Position numbers and translations under genes: made by a program. A stretch of 7,113 nt of DNA from Clostridia bacterium (GTDB taxonomy: Bacteria > Bacillota_A > Clostridia > Oscillospirales > CAG-272): positions 1-7,113 of the forward strand of contig JAFQOB010000172.1 in NCBI GenBank assembly GCA_017395725.1, written 5' to 3'. Shown piece after piece: positions 5,768-7,113 of the stretch (position 1 is its first letter; the number at the start of each line of letters is the position of its first letter). The notes beneath the pieces were generated by a model, which made no database searches, was not told where the DNA came from, and saw only the letters and a program-made list of their open reading frames with translations.

Positions 5768-7113
5768 ACGTTTGTTAACATTGTTTCCGCTTTAATTGCG
5801 GTTGTAAATGGCATTTGGAAAGTAATATCGTCCCTATATCTTTTTAGAAATATATATAAAATTACAGGTGTATTCTTTACAAGGAAGTTTAAGAAGTCAA
5901 ACAATTATCATAAGTACGCTATTCTTGTTGCTGCGAGAAATGAGGCGGCTGTTATAGGTAATCTTGTTGACAGTATCAGAAAACAGGATTACCCATCGGA
6001 GCTTATCGATATTTTTGTAGTTGCCGACAATTGTACTGATAATACGGCTGAGGTCGCGAGAAGCTACGGAGCTGTTTGTTATGAGCGTTTTGATAAAAAG
6101 CATTGTACTAAGGGATTCGCTCTGCAATTTCTTGTTGAAAACATTCGCAAGGATTATGGAATAGATAGCTATGAGGGGTATTTAATTTTTGATGCAGATA
6201 ACCTTTTAAAGCACGACTATATGTCTCATATGAATAATGCATTTGATGCGGGTGAAAAGATTGTTACGTCATACAGAAACACCAAGAATTTTGACGATAA
6301 CTGGATTTCTGCATCTTACGGTGTTCACTGGCTCAGAACTGTAAGAAACGAGCACCGTGCACGTTCTTTGTTCCATTTTGCTACGAGAATACAGGGGACA
6401 GGCTTCCTTTTTGCAAGTGAATTACTAAAAGACGGTTGGAATTATACGAGTCTTACCGAAGACAGAGCCTTTTGTGCAGATGCAGTTGCTAAGGGGTATA
6501 AGATTTCTTATAATAACGAAGCTGAATTTTTTGACGAACAGCCTGTAGATATGAAAATGGTTATGCGTCAGAGAATAAGATGGGCGAAAGGTCACTTGCA
6601 AGCATTTGCAGAGACGGGACCTCAGCTTTTTAGCCATATTTTTATAACCGGCGGAATGGCTAACAAAACAGCTGAAGGCAAACCAATAGACAAGCCTTTG
6701 TGGAAAAAAATATACGATAATATAAGACTTCGTTTTATGTCTTTTGATATGTTGACCGTAGTCTTCCCGAATTCCCTTGTTTCTTCTATCAGAAAAGTTA
6801 TATTGTATATATTGCGAGTTTTGTTGATAGTAAAGGCAGGTAAAGTTTTTGGGATTGGCGCTGCGGGATATATCGTAAGATTTAAGATTAACGGTGTTGT
6901 AAATTGGGCTTTTGATTGGAAAGATATATTTAGAGGGTTGGATATTACTCCTTCGTATGAAAGTGCCTTAAATGCGGCTCTTTGGTTGGCGTTCTTTATG
7001 TTTACTTGGACAATAACCTCGTATATTTCGGGTATAATTACTGCAGCATATATTTACATAGTCGAACATAAACGTATAAAGAAGATAAGACTTCATAGAA
7101 AAATATGGTTCTG
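5768..7113 (+). CDS. Membrane-associated family 2 (processive-type) glycosyltransferase, 3' end cut
   Basis: The frame is open from 5735 to the right edge, giving 448 codons from ACG 5768. Numbered from there, residues 2-26 form an N-terminal hydrophobic segment, then YAILVAARNEAAVIG (50-64) begins a GT-A fold. Motifs follow in the usual order: DNCTDNT (87-93), metal-binding DAD in FDADN (142-144), catalytic-base TED (230-232) and QRIRW (268-272), the QxxRW signature of processive beta-glycosyltransferases such as cellulose and hyaluronan synthases. Hydrophobic stretches at about 341-355 and 400-432 are probable membrane segments, followed by a basic tail. It probably transfers a sugar from a nucleotide-sugar at the inner face of the membrane for a surface polysaccharide or glycolipid; donor and product cannot be read from sequence. 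The family call is firm. The start is uncertain because no ATG or GTG exists before the catalytic domain. It has its own promoter. Confidence 0.88.

Noticed and set aside
5772..5795. TTG 5772 as the glycosyltransferase start
   Set aside because: It is spaced well from the Shine-Dalgarno site but lies out of frame and meets TAA after seven further codons.

Overview
The window looks like chromosomal core DNA from a low-GC anaerobic Firmicute, most likely class Clostridia (an Oscillospiraceae/Ruminococcaceae-type gut or rumen bacterium). The grounds are an AT-rich composition, strong purine-rich Shine-Dalgarno sites, sigma-A-type promoters, a pyruvate phosphate dikinase very close to the Clostridium symbiosum enzyme, and the glmU-pth-mfd gene order. 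The genus is an inference from protein flavour, not from any search.

Layout. Bases 1-288 (minus strand) hold the first 96 codons of ppdK, which runs off the left edge. A 240-base AT-rich divergent intergenic region (289-528) carries one candidate promoter for ppdK and one for the rightward genes. From 529 to 5661 three genes lie head to tail with almost no spacing: a shortened glmU-type acetyltransferase (529-1518), pth for peptidyl-tRNA hydrolase (1515-2141, 4-base ATGA overlap), and mfd for the transcription-repair coupling factor (2143-5661, 1-base gap). This is a compact version of the glmU-prs-ctc-pth-fin-mfd region known from Bacillus subtilis, without prs, ctc or fin. A 106-base gap contains a good extended -10 promoter and a strong Shine-Dalgarno site. 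It is followed by a membrane-associated family 2 glycosyltransferase (from about 5768) that runs off the right edge.

How the genes fit together. The three-gene run is a housekeeping operon joining cell-wall precursor synthesis (GlcN-1-P acetylation), rescue of stalled peptidyl-tRNA, and repair of transcription-blocking DNA lesions. The glycosyltransferase has its own promoter and is probably a separate unit; it may use UDP-sugars of the kind the GlmU pathway supplies. ppdK belongs to PPi-dependent anaerobic glycolysis and is transcribed independently.

Points that stand out: (1) the GlmU homologue has a complete left-handed beta-helix acetyltransferase domain but has lost the nucleotidyltransferase core, so it should not make UDP-GlcNAc by itself; (2) the glycosyltransferase has no ATG, GTG or correctly placed TTG start, and an ACG codon sits exactly where the Shine-Dalgarno site predicts initiation; (3) an 8-base direct repeat brackets that gene's -10 box. 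I saw no mobile element, CRISPR array, tRNA or rRNA, and no convincing new multi-gene system.
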